Source: Polaribacter sp. Hel_I_88 (lineage in GTDB: Bacteria > Bacteroidota > Bacteroidia > Flavobacteriales > Flavobacteriaceae). From it: 64,000 bases of DNA. The notes under the pieces were generated by a model that was given only the letters and a program-made list of their open reading frames with translations, was not told the origin of the DNA and did no database searches. Below, one piece after another: positions 44,351-53,671 of this stretch. Position 1 is the stretch's first letter. Each line of letters starts with the position of its first letter. The stretch covers positions 3,296,001 to 3,360,000 of the forward strand of contig NZ_JHZZ01000001.1 in NCBI RefSeq assembly GCF_000687935.1, written 5' to 3'. Position numbers and translations under genes: made by a program.

Positions 44351-45859
44351 TTGAAAACTACAAAATTATTTATTTATCTGCTACTCATTGCAATTTTATC
44401 ATCTTGCCAAAAAGACGATCAAAAAATTGATTTTACCTTTTTACAGTTAAATGATGTGTATGAAATTGCACCAATCCAAGGTGGGCAATTTGGTGGAATG
44501 GCCAGAGTTGCAACTGTACACAAAGAATTGTTGCAAGAAAATAAAAATACCATGCTTTTTATGGCTGGCGATTTTTTAAATCCTTCTTTATTGGGTACTT
44601 TAAAAGTAAATGGAGAACGAATTCGTGGAGCACAAATGGTTGATGTTATGAATGAAATGAAGTTTGATTTGGTAGCTTTTGGCAATCATGAGTTCGATCT
44701 TTCTCAGCAAGATTTACAAAAACGTTTAAATGAAAGTACGTTTCCTTGGATTTCTGCCAATGTAAAATTAAAAACGGATAATGCTGCTATTCCATTTTAC
44801 AAAGAAATCAATGGAAAAAAAGAAAATATACATGAAACGTTTGTAAAAGAATTTACGGATGAAGATGGCACAAAAATTAAAGTAGGTTTTATAAGTGTTT
44901 GCATTCCCTCAAATCCAAAAGAATATGTAGAATATGGGAACATGTTTGTAAAAGCTAGAGCTTCTTATGCAGCATTAAAAGATTCTGTAGATGTTGTTTT
45001 TGGATTGACACACGTAAAAATTGCAAACGATAAAAGAATTGCAAAGCTTATTCCTGAAATTCCATTAATTATGGGTGGTCATGAACATACCAATATGAGG
45101 ATTGAAACTGAAAATGGTGTTATAACAAAAGCAGATGCCAATGCAAAAACGGTTTATATTCATAGAATTTCTTTCGATAAAAAAACTAAAAAAGCAACAA
45201 TTACATCAGAATTAAAAGAGATCAATGCCGCTATTAAAAACGATGAAAAAGTTGAAGCTGTTGTAAATAAATGGCAAGATATCTTGAATACTCAAATAAA
45301 AGAAGTGATTCAAAATCCTGAAGAAATTATTTATACTACAAAAATACCTTTAGATGGAAGAGATTTTGCTGTGAGAGGGGAACAATCAAATTTAGGGGTA
45401 ATAATCACTAAATCAATGTCTTTTGCTTATGATGAAAAAGTAGATGGAGCTATTGTTAATGGTGGTTCTATAAGAATTGATGATCAATTATTTGGTACAA
45501 TTACTCCTGTAGATATTTTTAGAGTATTACCTTTTGGTGGAGCCATTGTAAAAGTTAAAATTAAGGGTAGATTATTAAAACGTGTTTTGGATTATGGAGA
45601 ACTAGCAGCAGGAACTGGAGCATATCTTCAAAGACACAATATTGAAAAAGTAGGAGAGAAGTGGTTTATTCAAAATAAGGAAATTAATATCAATAAAATA
45701 TATACAATTGCTTTTTCTGATTATTTATTAAAGGGATTTGATATTCCTTTTTTATCTGAAGAAAATAAAGAAGTTTTAGAAGTTTATAATCCTACAGAAA
45801 ACGAATTAGCTTTTGATATTAGAAAAGCAGTTGTTGAATATTTAAAAACACAAAATTAA
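44351..45859 (+). CDS. UshA-like 5'-nucleotidase / metallophosphatase lipoprotein
   Basis: A ~502-aa protein from the TTG at 44351, which gives a compact lipoprotein signal (LFIYLLLIAILSSC); a TTG at 44282 would add 23 residues. The N-terminal metallophosphatase has LNDVYEIAP, MAGDFLNPS, VAFGNHEFDLS, FGLTHVKIAND and MGGHEHTN. The C-terminal 5'-nucleotidase domain has AVRGEQSNLGVIIT, IVNGGSIRID, FGTITPVDIFRVLPFGG and AFSDYLLKG. Family members hydrolyse nucleotides, cyclic dinucleotides or UDP-sugars outside the cytoplasm. The canonical dimetal D-x-H of UshA appears here as N-D-V-Y, so one ligand is changed. Confidence 0.88.
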   Translation: MKTTKLFIYLLLIAILSSCQKDDQKIDFTFLQLNDVYEIAPIQGGQFGGMARVATVHKELLQENKNTMLFMAGDFLNPSLLGTLKVNGERIRGAQMVDVMNEMKFDLVAFGNHEFDLSQQDLQKRLNESTFPWISANVKLKTDNAAIPFYKEINGKKENIHETFVKEFTDEDGTKIKVGFISVCIPSNPKEYVEYGNMFVKARASYAALKDSVDVVFGLTHVKIANDKRIAKLIPEIPLIMGGHEHTNMRIETENGVITKADANAKTVYIHRISFDKKTKKATITSELKEINAAIKNDEKVEAVVNKWQDILNTQIKEVIQNPEEIIYTTKIPLDGRDFAVRGEQSNLGVIITKSMSFAYDEKVDGAIVNGGSIRIDDQLFGTITPVDIFRVLPFGGAIVKVKIKGRLLKRVLDYGELAAGTGAYLQRHNIEKVGEKWFIQNKEININKIYTIAFSDYLLKGFDIPFLSEENKEVLEVYNPTENELAFDIRKAVVEYLKTQN

Positions 45860-45890
45860 TTTTATCAATATAATTATTCAATTCGAAATT

Positions 45891-45933
45891 ATAAAAAAAA
45901 AACTCAAAATTGAATTTCAATTTTGAGCTTTTT
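45891..45933. terminator. Bidirectional terminator
   Basis: CTCAAAATTGAA and TTCAATTTTGAG (12 bp, 1-nt apex) have an A-run to the left and TTTTTA to the right, serving the convergent nucleotidase and DEAD-box genes. Confidence 0.85.
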
Positions 45934-45976
45934 AGTATAAATTAGTTTGCAAATTTTGCAATAATTCTGTGTTTAT

Positions 45977-47797
45977 TTAAGAATCCCTGCGTTTTCTTCC
46001 AAATCCTCCTGGTTTTCTATCTCCAGAGCTTCTTGGTCTTTCTGATGCAGAACGTCTATTTGATCTGTCAGAATTTCTTCCTCCACCATCGCTTTTTCTT
46101 GCAGAACCTTTATCAGAGCTTCTTTTTCTTCCAAAACCACCCTCTTTTTTACCAAATGATTTTTTGCCTCCTCTTCTTCCTCCTCCAGAACGTTCTTTTT
46201 TAGTAATCTCTACATTTACAGATCTACCTTCAAAATCTGGCTGATTTGCAGCAAAAGCATCTAAAGTTTTATCTTCGTAATTCTTATCAATTTCAAAGAA
46301 AGAAAACGTATCTAAAATATCGATAGCTCCAATTTCTATTTTATCTCCAATATTTTGGTCGTTAATTAAACCAATTAATTTACCTGGATTTAATTCGTCT
46401 TTTCTACCAATGTTGATGAAGAAACGAGTCATATTATCTGCTGTAGATCTTGTTCTTGAAGTTTCTCTACCTAAATCATTTAAATCTTTAGAGTTTTCAT
46501 AATACGCTAGCATGGTATTAAATTCTAAAGACACGAATTTTTTAATCAATTCTTCTCTGTCTAAATCTTTTAACTTCTCGTAAATACTAGGTAAAAACTC
46601 CTCCATTTCAGATTCGTTTACTTCCGTATTTTTTACTTTATCAATTAGGTTTATCAATTGATTTTCAACAATTTCTTTTCCAGTTGGTACTTTACCTTCT
46701 GTAAACTTTTGTTTTATAATACGCTCTATTACACGTAATTTACCTTTTTCTTTTCCGTTTACTAACGCAATTGAAATTCCTAAATTTCCAGCTCTACCAG
46801 TTCTACCACTTCTGTGTGTGTAGTTTTCTATTTGATCTGGTAATTTATGGTTGATAACATGTGTTAATTCATTCACATCCAAACCACGAGCAGCAACATC
46901 TGTAGCAACTAAAATCTGAATTGTTTTTTTACGAAATTTACCCATTACAGAGTCTCTTTGTCCTTGAGATAAATCTCCATGCAAAGCATCTGCACTATAA
47001 CCATCCTTAATTAAATTATCTGCAACTTCTTGTGTTTCTCTTCGAGTTCTACAAAAAATAATTGCATAAATATCAGGATTTAAATCTGCTATTCTTTTTA
47101 AAGCTGGGTAACGTGTTCTTTCTGTAACTGAATAATATTCGTGACTTACATTTACTGAACCTGCATTTTTTTCACCAGAAGTTACTTCCACAGGTTTGTG
47201 CATATAATTTCTTGCAATTGCTTCTACTTCTTTAGGAAAAGTAGCAGAAAACAATAATGTTTGCTTGGTATCTGGAGTAGCTTCTAAAACTTTATCAAGT
47301 TCTTCTTTAAAGCCCATATTTAACATTTCATCAGCTTCGTCTAAAACTAGCCATTGAACGTTTCCTAACTTTAATGCTCTTCTATTAATTAAATCTACAG
47401 TTCTTCCTGGGGTACCAACAACAATTTGAGATCCTCTTTTTAAAGATTTAATTTGTTGTTCCATACTAGAACCACCATATACTGTAGTTACTTGTATCTT
47501 TTTTTGATATTTACAAAAATCTTCGATGTTTTTACCAATTTGAACTGCAAGTTCTCTTGTTGGAGATAAAATAATAGCTTGTACATTGCTACTATCTCCA
47601 TCTATAAGTTGTAAAATTGGCAAACTAAAAGCAGCTGTTTTTCCTGTTCCTGTTTGTGCAAAAGCTTTTAAATCGCTTTTAGAAGAAATAATTTGTGGAA
47701 TTGCTTTTTCTTGAATAACAGTTGGACTTTCGTACCCTAAATCTGTTAATGCTTTAATAATAGGTTCGTTTAAACCTAACTCTGAAAATGTTGACAT
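45977..47797 (-). CDS. DEAD-box RNA helicase (DeaD/CsdA-like)
   Basis: A 606-aa helicase. Q motif and Walker A AQTGTGKTAA (~47-56), motif Ib TPGRTVDL, DEAD box VLDEADEML, SAT motif LFSATFPKE, then the second domain with ARGLDVNELTHVIN and HRSGRTGRAG. Residues ~480-550 form a DbpA/CsdA-type RNA-binding domain (FFINIGRKDELNPGKLIGLI). The last ~60 residues are an Arg/Gly/Ser-rich basic tail. It unwinds RNA in ribosome assembly and mRNA decay, often induced by cold. A ~95-nt leader before the ATG may carry such regulation (inference). Confidence 0.93.
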   Translation of the reverse strand: MSTFSELGLNEPIIKALTDLGYESPTVIQEKAIPQIISSKSDLKAFAQTGTGKTAAFSLPILQLIDGDSSNVQAIILSPTRELAVQIGKNIEDFCKYQKKIQVTTVYGGSSMEQQIKSLKRGSQIVVGTPGRTVDLINRRALKLGNVQWLVLDEADEMLNMGFKEELDKVLEATPDTKQTLLFSATFPKEVEAIARNYMHKPVEVTSGEKNAGSVNVSHEYYSVTERTRYPALKRIADLNPDIYAIIFCRTRRETQEVADNLIKDGYSADALHGDLSQGQRDSVMGKFRKKTIQILVATDVAARGLDVNELTHVINHKLPDQIENYTHRSGRTGRAGNLGISIALVNGKEKGKLRVIERIIKQKFTEGKVPTGKEIVENQLINLIDKVKNTEVNESEMEEFLPSIYEKLKDLDREELIKKFVSLEFNTMLAYYENSKDLNDLGRETSRTRSTADNMTRFFINIGRKDELNPGKLIGLINDQNIGDKIEIGAIDILDTFSFFEIDKNYEDKTLDAFAANQPDFEGRSVNVEITKKERSGGGRRGGKKSFGKKEGGFGRKRSSDKGSARKSDGGGRNSDRSNRRSASERPRSSGDRKPGGFGRKRRDS

Positions 47798-47895
47798 TAC
47801 TGTGTTTTTATTGGATTCACAGAACGCCTCACCTGTAAACCCGTTTATAATTCGGACTGGTTTTAATAGAGATATAACTCGTTTTTAAAACCGTG

Positions 47896-47903
47896 CAAAG
47901 GTA
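47896..47903 (-). promoter_or_regulatory. DEAD-box helicase promoter box
   Basis: TACCTTTG on the minus strand matches TAnnTTTG and lies 98 bp before the ATG, so the transcript would have a leader of about 90 nt. Confidence 0.6.
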
Positions 47904-47941
47904 CGTTAAATTTTGATAAAAATAAGAATTTAAAACTTTAA

Positions 47942-49333
47942 TTAGTTTTTATTCAATTTGTTAAGAAATGGGGTTAAATTATTAGAGGAAATTGATGCAT
48001 AACCATTTACAACTTTGCCTTTTTTGTTTACAAGAACTGAACGTGGCATTTTACAAGTTAAGAATTCGTGTGCTGCACTATTATCAGCCAAATAAAATTG
48101 ATTTTTAATATCTAATTTTTGTATTCTTTTATTTTTATCGCCATTAATTTTAATTTCGATAAACTGAATATTTGGATAGGTTTTAGATAAGTACTGAAAT
48201 CTTGAAACAATATAAGACTCAGAAACAAATTCTGGACTCCAGAAAAATAAAAAGGCATTTTGATCTTTAATAACATCACTTATAGAATGTTCAGTATTTG
48301 CGTAATCAGTAATCGCAAACTGTGGCAGATCTTCATTAATAATAATCGATTGAGAATCATCAATTAAATTAGTAATTATTTTTTTATCTTTTTCGTTCGT
48401 TGATAATTTAAAAAATGTGTTGAAAGCCTCTAAGTTTATTGAACAACTAGATTTGTTGTAAAAATGACCAATAACAGTTTGTCTTAAAAAGGCATTTTTA
48501 GAACTTTCTGTGCTAACTTTATCGTTAATAGTATTTAATAAATCTAATGTAAATTCAGATGAATACTCACTTTCTAAAGGATTGTGCCCTAAAGTAAAGG
48601 TTTCATTATACAAGTAATTTCTAATGTATCTAGAATATGGAGGGTAATACATCAAAGAATCACTATTCTTTTTTATTTGTTTCCTATAGTCATAAAAAGA
48701 AGTTTCAACTTCAGGTAGTTTGTTTTTTTCCGTAATTTTAGCGTGTATTATTGGGTATTTTTCAATTCTAGAATATATAGGATATGTTAAAGCTATTTTT
48801 AGTATTTCATTAAACCCAGAAGTTTCAAAGGAATGGGTTTTTATATACTCATTATAAGTAACTATTTTTTTTTGTAATAAAGAATCGGCTTTTGCATTAA
48901 ATTCTGCTGGTTCAAGTTGATTGTATTGATAGAATAGTTTTTTGTCTTTTTCAGTATCTAAAAAACAATCGATTAACACATTATTTCTTTCTGCTCCTTT
49001 ACCCGCAAAAACTAAAGATTCATCAAAATCCCAGGTATTTAAACGCAACATTAAACTATCTCCAGGTTCTAAATAAATATGCTGATTTTCATTACCATGA
49101 GAAAAATAATACAAACCTTCGTTTGCTTTTTTAACTTTACCAATAAATTTATTGTTTGCATCTAAGAAAAAAGTATCAACTACTTCTTCCATAGCATATA
49201 AAATTACATGAGAATTTTTAGGATTTATTATTTTACCACCAAAATATATATCAGTGTTTTTATCAGTTGATTTACAGCTTACTAAAAAAACTAAGAATAT
49301 AATCGCAAATAAAATAGATACTTTTTTTATCAT
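47942..49333 (-). CDS. Thioredoxin-fold lipoprotein lacking the CxxC
   Basis: A 463-aa lipoprotein (lipobox FLVFLVSC, Cys20 from the ATG at 49333; the upstream TTG at 49360 is unlikely). Residues ~25-110 resemble the DUF4369 beta domain often fused to TlpA proteins. The C-terminal ~130 residues are thioredoxin-like: AFLFFWSPEFVSES replaces the expected W-C-x-x-C, and KMPRSVLVNKKGKVV is the cis-Pro strand. Without the cysteines it cannot exchange disulfides in the usual way, so a chaperone or scaffold role is more likely. Promoter TAAATTTG lies upstream. Confidence 0.8.
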   Translation of the reverse strand: MIKKVSILFAIIFLVFLVSCKSTDKNTDIYFGGKIINPKNSHVILYAMEEVVDTFFLDANNKFIGKVKKANEGLYYFSHGNENQHIYLEPGDSLMLRLNTWDFDESLVFAGKGAERNNVLIDCFLDTEKDKKLFYQYNQLEPAEFNAKADSLLQKKIVTYNEYIKTHSFETSGFNEILKIALTYPIYSRIEKYPIIHAKITEKNKLPEVETSFYDYRKQIKKNSDSLMYYPPYSRYIRNYLYNETFTLGHNPLESEYSSEFTLDLLNTINDKVSTESSKNAFLRQTVIGHFYNKSSCSINLEAFNTFFKLSTNEKDKKIITNLIDDSQSIIINEDLPQFAITDYANTEHSISDVIKDQNAFLFFWSPEFVSESYIVSRFQYLSKTYPNIQFIEIKINGDKNKRIQKLDIKNQFYLADNSAAHEFLTCKMPRSVLVNKKGKVVNGYASISSNNLTPFLNKLNKN

Positions 49334-49357
49334 ATATATAGTGCTGAAAGCGCCTAA

Positions 49358-49365
49358 CAAATTTA
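49358..49365 (-). promoter_or_regulatory. Promoter box of the thioredoxin-fold lipoprotein
   Basis: TAAATTTG on the minus strand, 24 bp before the preferred ATG. It overlaps the alternative TTG start, which argues for the ATG. Confidence 0.55.
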
Positions 49366-49490
49366 GGTATTCAATGCTGTTAGAGTTGTTAATACGTTGT
49401 TAAAAATATGAGTGTTTAGAGCCTAAAAGACCGTTTTAACTTTTCCTAAAATGCGTTTAAAATTGAACCCAAAAATAGTTATCAAATTTG

Positions 49491-49498
49491 TACTTTTG
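49491..49498 (+). promoter_or_regulatory. ABC-F gene promoter box
   Basis: TACTTTTG matches TAnnTTTG, 20 bp before the ATG. A TTG lies 25 nt upstream, longer than ideal. Confidence 0.5.
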
Positions 49499-49518
49499 CA
49501 GAAATTTAAAATACTATT

Positions 49519-51138
49519 ATGTTATCAGTTTCTAATTTATCTGTACAGTTTGGCAAACGTGTTTTGTTTGATGAAGTAAGTACAAAATTTCAACAAGGAA
49601 ATTGTTATGGAATTATTGGCGCAAATGGAGCAGGAAAATCTACTTTATTAAAAATAATATCTGGCAAACAAGACCCAACTTCTGGGCAAGTACATCTAGA
49701 AAAAGGCAAAAGAATGTCTGTTTTAACGCAAGATCATTATGCTTATGACGAGTTTCCTGTGTTGGAAGCAGTAGTGATGGGAAATAAAGAACTGTTTAAA
49801 ATTAAAAAAGAAATAGATGCTTTATATGCTGATTATACTGATGAAAATGCAGAAAAGATTGGTGAGCTTCAAATAAAATTCGAAGAAATGGATGGTTGGA
49901 ATGCAGATGCTTCTGCAGCAGCAATGCTATCTAACCTAGGAATTACTGAGGATTTGCATTATACCTTAATGAAAGATTTGGATGGTAAACAAAAAGTACG
50001 TGTATTAATTGCACAAGCTCTTTTTGGAAACCCAGATGTTTTAATTATGGATGAGCCTACCAACGATTTAGATTTTGAAACTATTGCTTGGTTAGAGAAC
50101 TTTATCGCAAATTTTGATAACTGTGTGATTGTAGTTTCTCACGACAGACACTTTTTAGATTCAGTTTGTACGCATATTTCTGATATTGATTTTGGGAAAA
50201 TAAATCATTATTCAGGAAATTATACTTTCTGGTACGAATCTAGCCAACTTGCTGCTAAACAAAGAGCGCAACAAAACAAAAAAGCTGAAGATAAAAAGAA
50301 AGAACTAGAAGAGTTCATTAGACGTTTTTCTGCGAATGTTGCAAAATCTAAACAAGCAACTTCTCGTAAAAAAATGATTGAAAAATTGAATGTAGAAGAC
50401 ATTCAACCTTCAAGCAGACGTTATCCTGCTATTATTTTTGATAGAGATAGAGAAGCTGGAGATCAAATTTTAAACGTAAAAGGTTTAAGCAAAGAGTTTG
50501 AAGGTGAAAAATTATTCGATAATGTACATATCAATTTAAACAAAGGAGATAAAGTAGCTATAATTTCTAAAAACTCTAGAGCAGTTACTGCATTTTATGA
50601 AATTATTACAGGAAATGAAAAAGCTGATGCTGGCGAATTTTCTTGGGGAGTTACCACAACTCAATCGTATTTACCTTTAGATAACTCACAATTTTTTCAG
50701 AATGGTGAATTAAATTTGGTAGACTGGTTAAGACAATATGCACAAACAGAAGAAGAACGTGAAGAAGTTTTTTTAAGAGGCTTTTTAGGAAAAATGATTT
50801 TTTCTGGAGAAGAAGCTTTAAAGAAAAGTAATGTATTGTCTGGTGGAGAAAAAGTACGTTGTATGCTTTCTAGAATGATGATGAAAAGAGCGAACATTTT
50901 ATTATTAGATGAACCTACAAACCACTTGGATTTAGAATCGATTCAATCTTTAAATAACTCTTTAATTAACTTTAAAGGAACTGTTTTATTGTCTACTCAC
51001 GATCATGAATTTGCACAAACAGTTGCCAATAGAATTATAGAATTAACACCAAAAGGTGCTATTGATAGATACTCAACTTTTGATGATTATTTATCTGATC
51101 CAAAGATTAAAGAATTGCGTACTTCAATGTATGAGTAA
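49519..51138 (+). CDS. ABC-F family translation-associated ATPase
   Basis: A 539-aa soluble protein with two ABC domains. The first has Walker A GANGAGKST (~36-44) and Walker B LIMDEPTNDLDF. The inter-domain linker ~240-310 is charged and helical (KKAEDKKKELEEF). The second has a degenerate Walker A (ISKNSRAVT) but an intact signature LSGGEKVR and Walker B LLLDEPTNHLDL. Members bind the ribosomal E site to resolve stalls; this one resembles the YbiT/YkpA group rather than antibiotic-resistance types. The altered second P-loop (no G-K-S/T) is notable but occurs in relatives. Monocistronic, with a strong terminator. Confidence 0.93.
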   Translation: MLSVSNLSVQFGKRVLFDEVSTKFQQGNCYGIIGANGAGKSTLLKIISGKQDPTSGQVHLEKGKRMSVLTQDHYAYDEFPVLEAVVMGNKELFKIKKEIDALYADYTDENAEKIGELQIKFEEMDGWNADASAAAMLSNLGITEDLHYTLMKDLDGKQKVRVLIAQALFGNPDVLIMDEPTNDLDFETIAWLENFIANFDNCVIVVSHDRHFLDSVCTHISDIDFGKINHYSGNYTFWYESSQLAAKQRAQQNKKAEDKKKELEEFIRRFSANVAKSKQATSRKKMIEKLNVEDIQPSSRRYPAIIFDRDREAGDQILNVKGLSKEFEGEKLFDNVHINLNKGDKVAIISKNSRAVTAFYEIITGNEKADAGEFSWGVTTTQSYLPLDNSQFFQNGELNLVDWLRQYAQTEEEREEVFLRGFLGKMIFSGEEALKKSNVLSGGEKVRCMLSRMMMKRANILLLDEPTNHLDLESIQSLNNSLINFKGTVLLSTHDHEFAQTVANRIIELTPKGAIDRYSTFDDYLSDPKIKELRTSMYE

Positions 51139-51241
51139 AATTAATAACACAAATTTATCTAAATTAATAAGTATAAACTAACACTTTAAATAAATTAATT
51201 TAAGTATTTTATTATCAATTAAATAAGTGAAATTAAAACTT

Positions 51242-51285
51242 AATAAGGCTTTAAGAATTTTATTAATTCTTAAAGCCTTATTTTA
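51242..51285. terminator. Strong bidirectional terminator
   Basis: 18-bp perfect arms (AATAAGGCTTTAAGAATT and its complement) with a 5-nt loop, between convergent ABC-F and oxyR genes. T-rich tail on the plus side. Confidence 0.85.
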
Positions 51286-51322
51286 TTATTGATATTCGTA
51301 AAATTCGTGTCTTATATTTTCC

Positions 51323-52264
51323 TTATTTTTTATTCAAAGGACTAATAATTTTTACATCAGCAAAAGAAATTGCACCTCTAACAACGCCATCAATTGTTTT
51401 CTTTAAAGCTTCAATCATTTGCATTTTTAATTGTGATTTATGATAAATTAAACTTACTTCTCTTGCAGGTGGTGGATTTGTAAATTCACGTAAATGACTT
51501 TTATCATTATCACTTAAATCTAACGTGTGTAAATAGGGTAGTAGTGTCATGCCTAAACCTTCTTTAGATAATTTTATGAGCGTATCAAAACTGCCACTTT
51601 CTAACTGAAATCCTTTTTTGTTATCAATTTTATGAGTTCTACATAAATTGATAACACTGTCTTTAAAACAATGCCCATCTTCCAACAACAAAATGTCTTC
51701 CATTTCTAATTCATCTGCAGAAATTTGTTTGTTTTTATAAAGTCTATGATTTTGTGGAATTAAACCCACAAATGGTTCATAATATAAAGGGCGCTCTTTT
51801 ATAGCTTCATTTTCTAAAGGAGTTGCAGCAATAGCAGCATCAATATGTCCATCTGTTAATTTTCTAACAATTTCTTCAGTGGTCAGTTCTTCTATAATTA
51901 ATTTTACTTTTGTGTACTTTTTAGTAAAGTTATTTAAGAACATTGGCAGTAAAGTAGGCATTATTGTTGGGATAATTCCCAATCTAAATTCGCCTCCAAT
52001 ATATCCTTTTTGTTGATGAACAATATCTAAAATTCGGTTACTTTCATCTACAATTACTTTACCTTGTTCTACTATTTTTTTACCAACTTCTGTTAATTCA
52101 ATTGGTTTTTTAGAACGATTAAAGATTTTTACACCTAATTCTTCTTCTAATTTTTGAATTTGCATACTCAAAGTAGGTTGAGTTACAAAGCTATGTTCTG
52201 CAGCAACTGTAAAGTTTTGGTACTCTGCAACAGATAAAACGTATTTTAATTGGGTTATAGTCAT
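51323..52264 (-). CDS. oxyR: OxyR, peroxide-sensing LysR regulator
   Basis: A 313-aa LysR-type activator. The N-terminal winged HTH is MTITQLKYVLSVAEYQNFTV then FVTQPTLSMQIQKLEEELGV. The regulatory domain has the redox pair C199 and C208 in EDGHCFKDSVINLC, at the same numbers as in E. coli OxyR. Oxidation by H2O2 forms a disulfide and changes DNA contacts. It is divergent from dps, a classic OxyR target, with ~100 bp of shared control DNA containing palindromes. Confidence 0.95.
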   Translation of the reverse strand: MTITQLKYVLSVAEYQNFTVAAEHSFVTQPTLSMQIQKLEEELGVKIFNRSKKPIELTEVGKKIVEQGKVIVDESNRILDIVHQQKGYIGGEFRLGIIPTIMPTLLPMFLNNFTKKYTKVKLIIEELTTEEIVRKLTDGHIDAAIAATPLENEAIKERPLYYEPFVGLIPQNHRLYKNKQISADELEMEDILLLEDGHCFKDSVINLCRTHKIDNKKGFQLESGSFDTLIKLSKEGLGMTLLPYLHTLDLSDNDKSHLREFTNPPPAREVSLIYHKSQLKMQMIEALKKTIDGVVRGAISFADVKIISPLNKK

Positions 52265-52278
52265 TTAAATAAGAAATT

Positions 52279-52318
52279 TTGATAAAGATATTAAAACTAT
52301 CAATTATAATTATAGTTT
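52279..52318. promoter_or_regulatory. Overlapping palindromes between oxyR and dps
   Basis: TTGATA-N13-TATCAA (52279-52303) overlaps AAACTAT-N11-ATAGTTT (52294-52318). The ATAG/CTAT half-sites recall OxyR contacts (ATAG spaced by about 7-11 nt). The second lies over the -33 region of the dps promoter. Confidence 0.5.
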
Positions 52319-52336
52319 ATTACAGTTAATTTCTAA

Positions 52337-52344
52337 TAATTTTG
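52337..52344 (+). promoter_or_regulatory. dps promoter -7 box
   Basis: TAATTTTG fits TAnnTTTG, 20 bp before the ATG. The -33 position falls at the end of the ATAGTTT half-site, as expected for an activator-dependent promoter. Confidence 0.55.
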
Positions 52345-52364
52345 AATTTCACAAAAATAATAAA

Positions 52365-52838
52365 ATGAATAAAAATATTTTAGGATTAAACAAGCAAACT
52401 TCAGCAGATTCTGTTGAAAAATTAAACGGACTTTTAGCGAATTTTCAAATATATTATCAAAACTTAAGAGGTTTACATTGGAATATCAAAGGGAAAAACT
52501 TCTTTGAACTACATGTAAAGTTCGAGGAATTATATACAGATTCTCAAGTTAAGATTGATGAAATTGCAGAACGTATTTTAACATTACAAGGAAAACCATT
52601 ACATACATTTTCAGATTATATAGCAAATTCTTCTGTACCAGTAGGTAAAGATATTTCTAATGATGTGGAAGCTGTTGAACTGGTTGTAAATTCGTTATCT
52701 GAACTACTACAAATAGAAAGAGTAATTTTAGATTTATCAGATACTTCTGATGATGAAGGAACAAACTCAATGATGAGTGATTTAATCTCAGAACAAGAAA
52801 AAACAATTTGGATGTTAAACTCTTGGTTAGGAAAATAG
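52365..52838 (+). CDS. dps: Dps ferritin-like DNA-protection protein
   Basis: A 157-aa four-helix bundle. The ferroxidase-site segment is LRGLHWNIKGKNFFELHVKF then EELYTDSQVKIDEIAERI, with the His-x(11)-Asp/Glu pattern of Dps shared at subunit interfaces. The end SEQEKTIWMLNSWLG is also typical. Dodecamers oxidise and store iron with H2O2, limiting Fenton damage. It is divergent from oxyR and likely controlled by it. The stop codon is inside a perfect 11-bp hairpin. Confidence 0.95.
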   Translation: MNKNILGLNKQTSADSVEKLNGLLANFQIYYQNLRGLHWNIKGKNFFELHVKFEELYTDSQVKIDEIAERILTLQGKPLHTFSDYIANSSVPVGKDISNDVEAVELVVNSLSELLQIERVILDLSDTSDDEGTNSMMSDLISEQEKTIWMLNSWLGK

Positions 52839-52855
52839 TTTTTAAACTATTTTCT
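52832..52855 (+). terminator. Hairpin over the dps stop codon
   Basis: GAAAATAGTTT and AAACTATTTTC flank two T. The dps TAG is in the left arm. A second stem (AATTCTGAA/TTCAGAATT, 52859-52881) follows. They may stabilise the mRNA 3' end rather than terminate. Confidence 0.45.
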
Positions 52856-52926
52856 TAATTCTGAACTTTTTTCAGAATTCTTACGTTAAACTTCAAATAA
52901 CTTTTTTAAGAAGTTCGTAGAATATT

Positions 52927-52969
52927 AAAACCTATCAAAATACTTTAAAAGTATTCTGATAGGTTTTTT
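52927..52969. terminator. Terminator between dps and the PagL-like gene
   Basis: AAAACCTATCAAAATACTTT pairs with 52948-52967 with one mismatch, followed by TTTTTT-type runs. Right end overlaps the PagL-like stop codon on the other strand. Confidence 0.8.
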
Positions 52970-53600
52970 ATAATTGATAAGAATAACCAACTTCCAAGCC
53001 TAAAATATTATAACCATCGTTTGGTTTTTGAAAATTTAGGTTCGAAACATGGCCAAAATTTCCACCAACATAAATGAACGATTTTTGATATAATTGATGC
53101 GAAAATCCTAAAGAAAAGTTTTCTATAAACGTGAAGCCTTTTGCTAAACGTTCGGTTCTGGTATCAATATACATAAAACCTAAACTGATAGTTCCTTGCA
53201 AATCCAATGTATTGGTCAGTTTTAATTTTGAAGCGAAACCAAACTCTAAACCATATAAACTCATGCTTTTTGGTTTCATAAATTCTATGGTTTTTTCTTC
53301 AAAATTTTCTTGATCTGGAGTCACATACCAAAAGTTTAAAAGTTGGTGTTGCAAAGACTGAATTTGTGGTTGTACAATCAGTTCAAAATCAATGGTTTTC
53401 CATTTTCCTAATTTGTAAAAAGCTTGTAATTTATAGGTATTAGTAGAATACGTATAATCAGGATCATCGAACATAAAATTTTCGTTCGTTCCGTAATTAA
53501 AAAGAACACCAATTTTAGTGGGTTTTAAAATATTCTTCTTAATTTCTTGTCCAAAAGACAACTGAGTAAAAAGTAAAAAGAATATAATTTTTTTAAACAT
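52968..53600 (-). CDS. PagL-like acyloxyacyl hydrolase, outer membrane
   Basis: A 210-aa beta-barrel protein from the ATG at 53600 (signal MFKKIIFFLLFTQLSFGQ); the longer ORF from 53657 is unlikely. The C-terminal half contains ENFSLGFSHQLYQKSFIYVG, then GHVSNLNFQKPNDGYNIL, close to the H-x-S-N-A/L-x-x-x-x-x-N-x-G pattern of the PagL lipid A 3-O-deacylase active site, and ends in an aromatic residue-rich strand (GYSYQL). It would trim acyl chains from lipid A. Some flavobacterial homologues are unassigned. Confidence 0.72.
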   Translation of the reverse strand: MFKKIIFFLLFTQLSFGQEIKKNILKPTKIGVLFNYGTNENFMFDDPDYTYSTNTYKLQAFYKLGKWKTIDFELIVQPQIQSLQHQLLNFWYVTPDQENFEEKTIEFMKPKSMSLYGLEFGFASKLKLTNTLDLQGTISLGFMYIDTRTERLAKGFTFIENFSLGFSHQLYQKSFIYVGGNFGHVSNLNFQKPNDGYNILGLEVGYSYQL

Positions 53601-53671
53601 TTTCTCTTCATATATTTTCGATAAGTGAATTATGATTATTTTAAATATATAATTCACTTATCAAAAATTAA

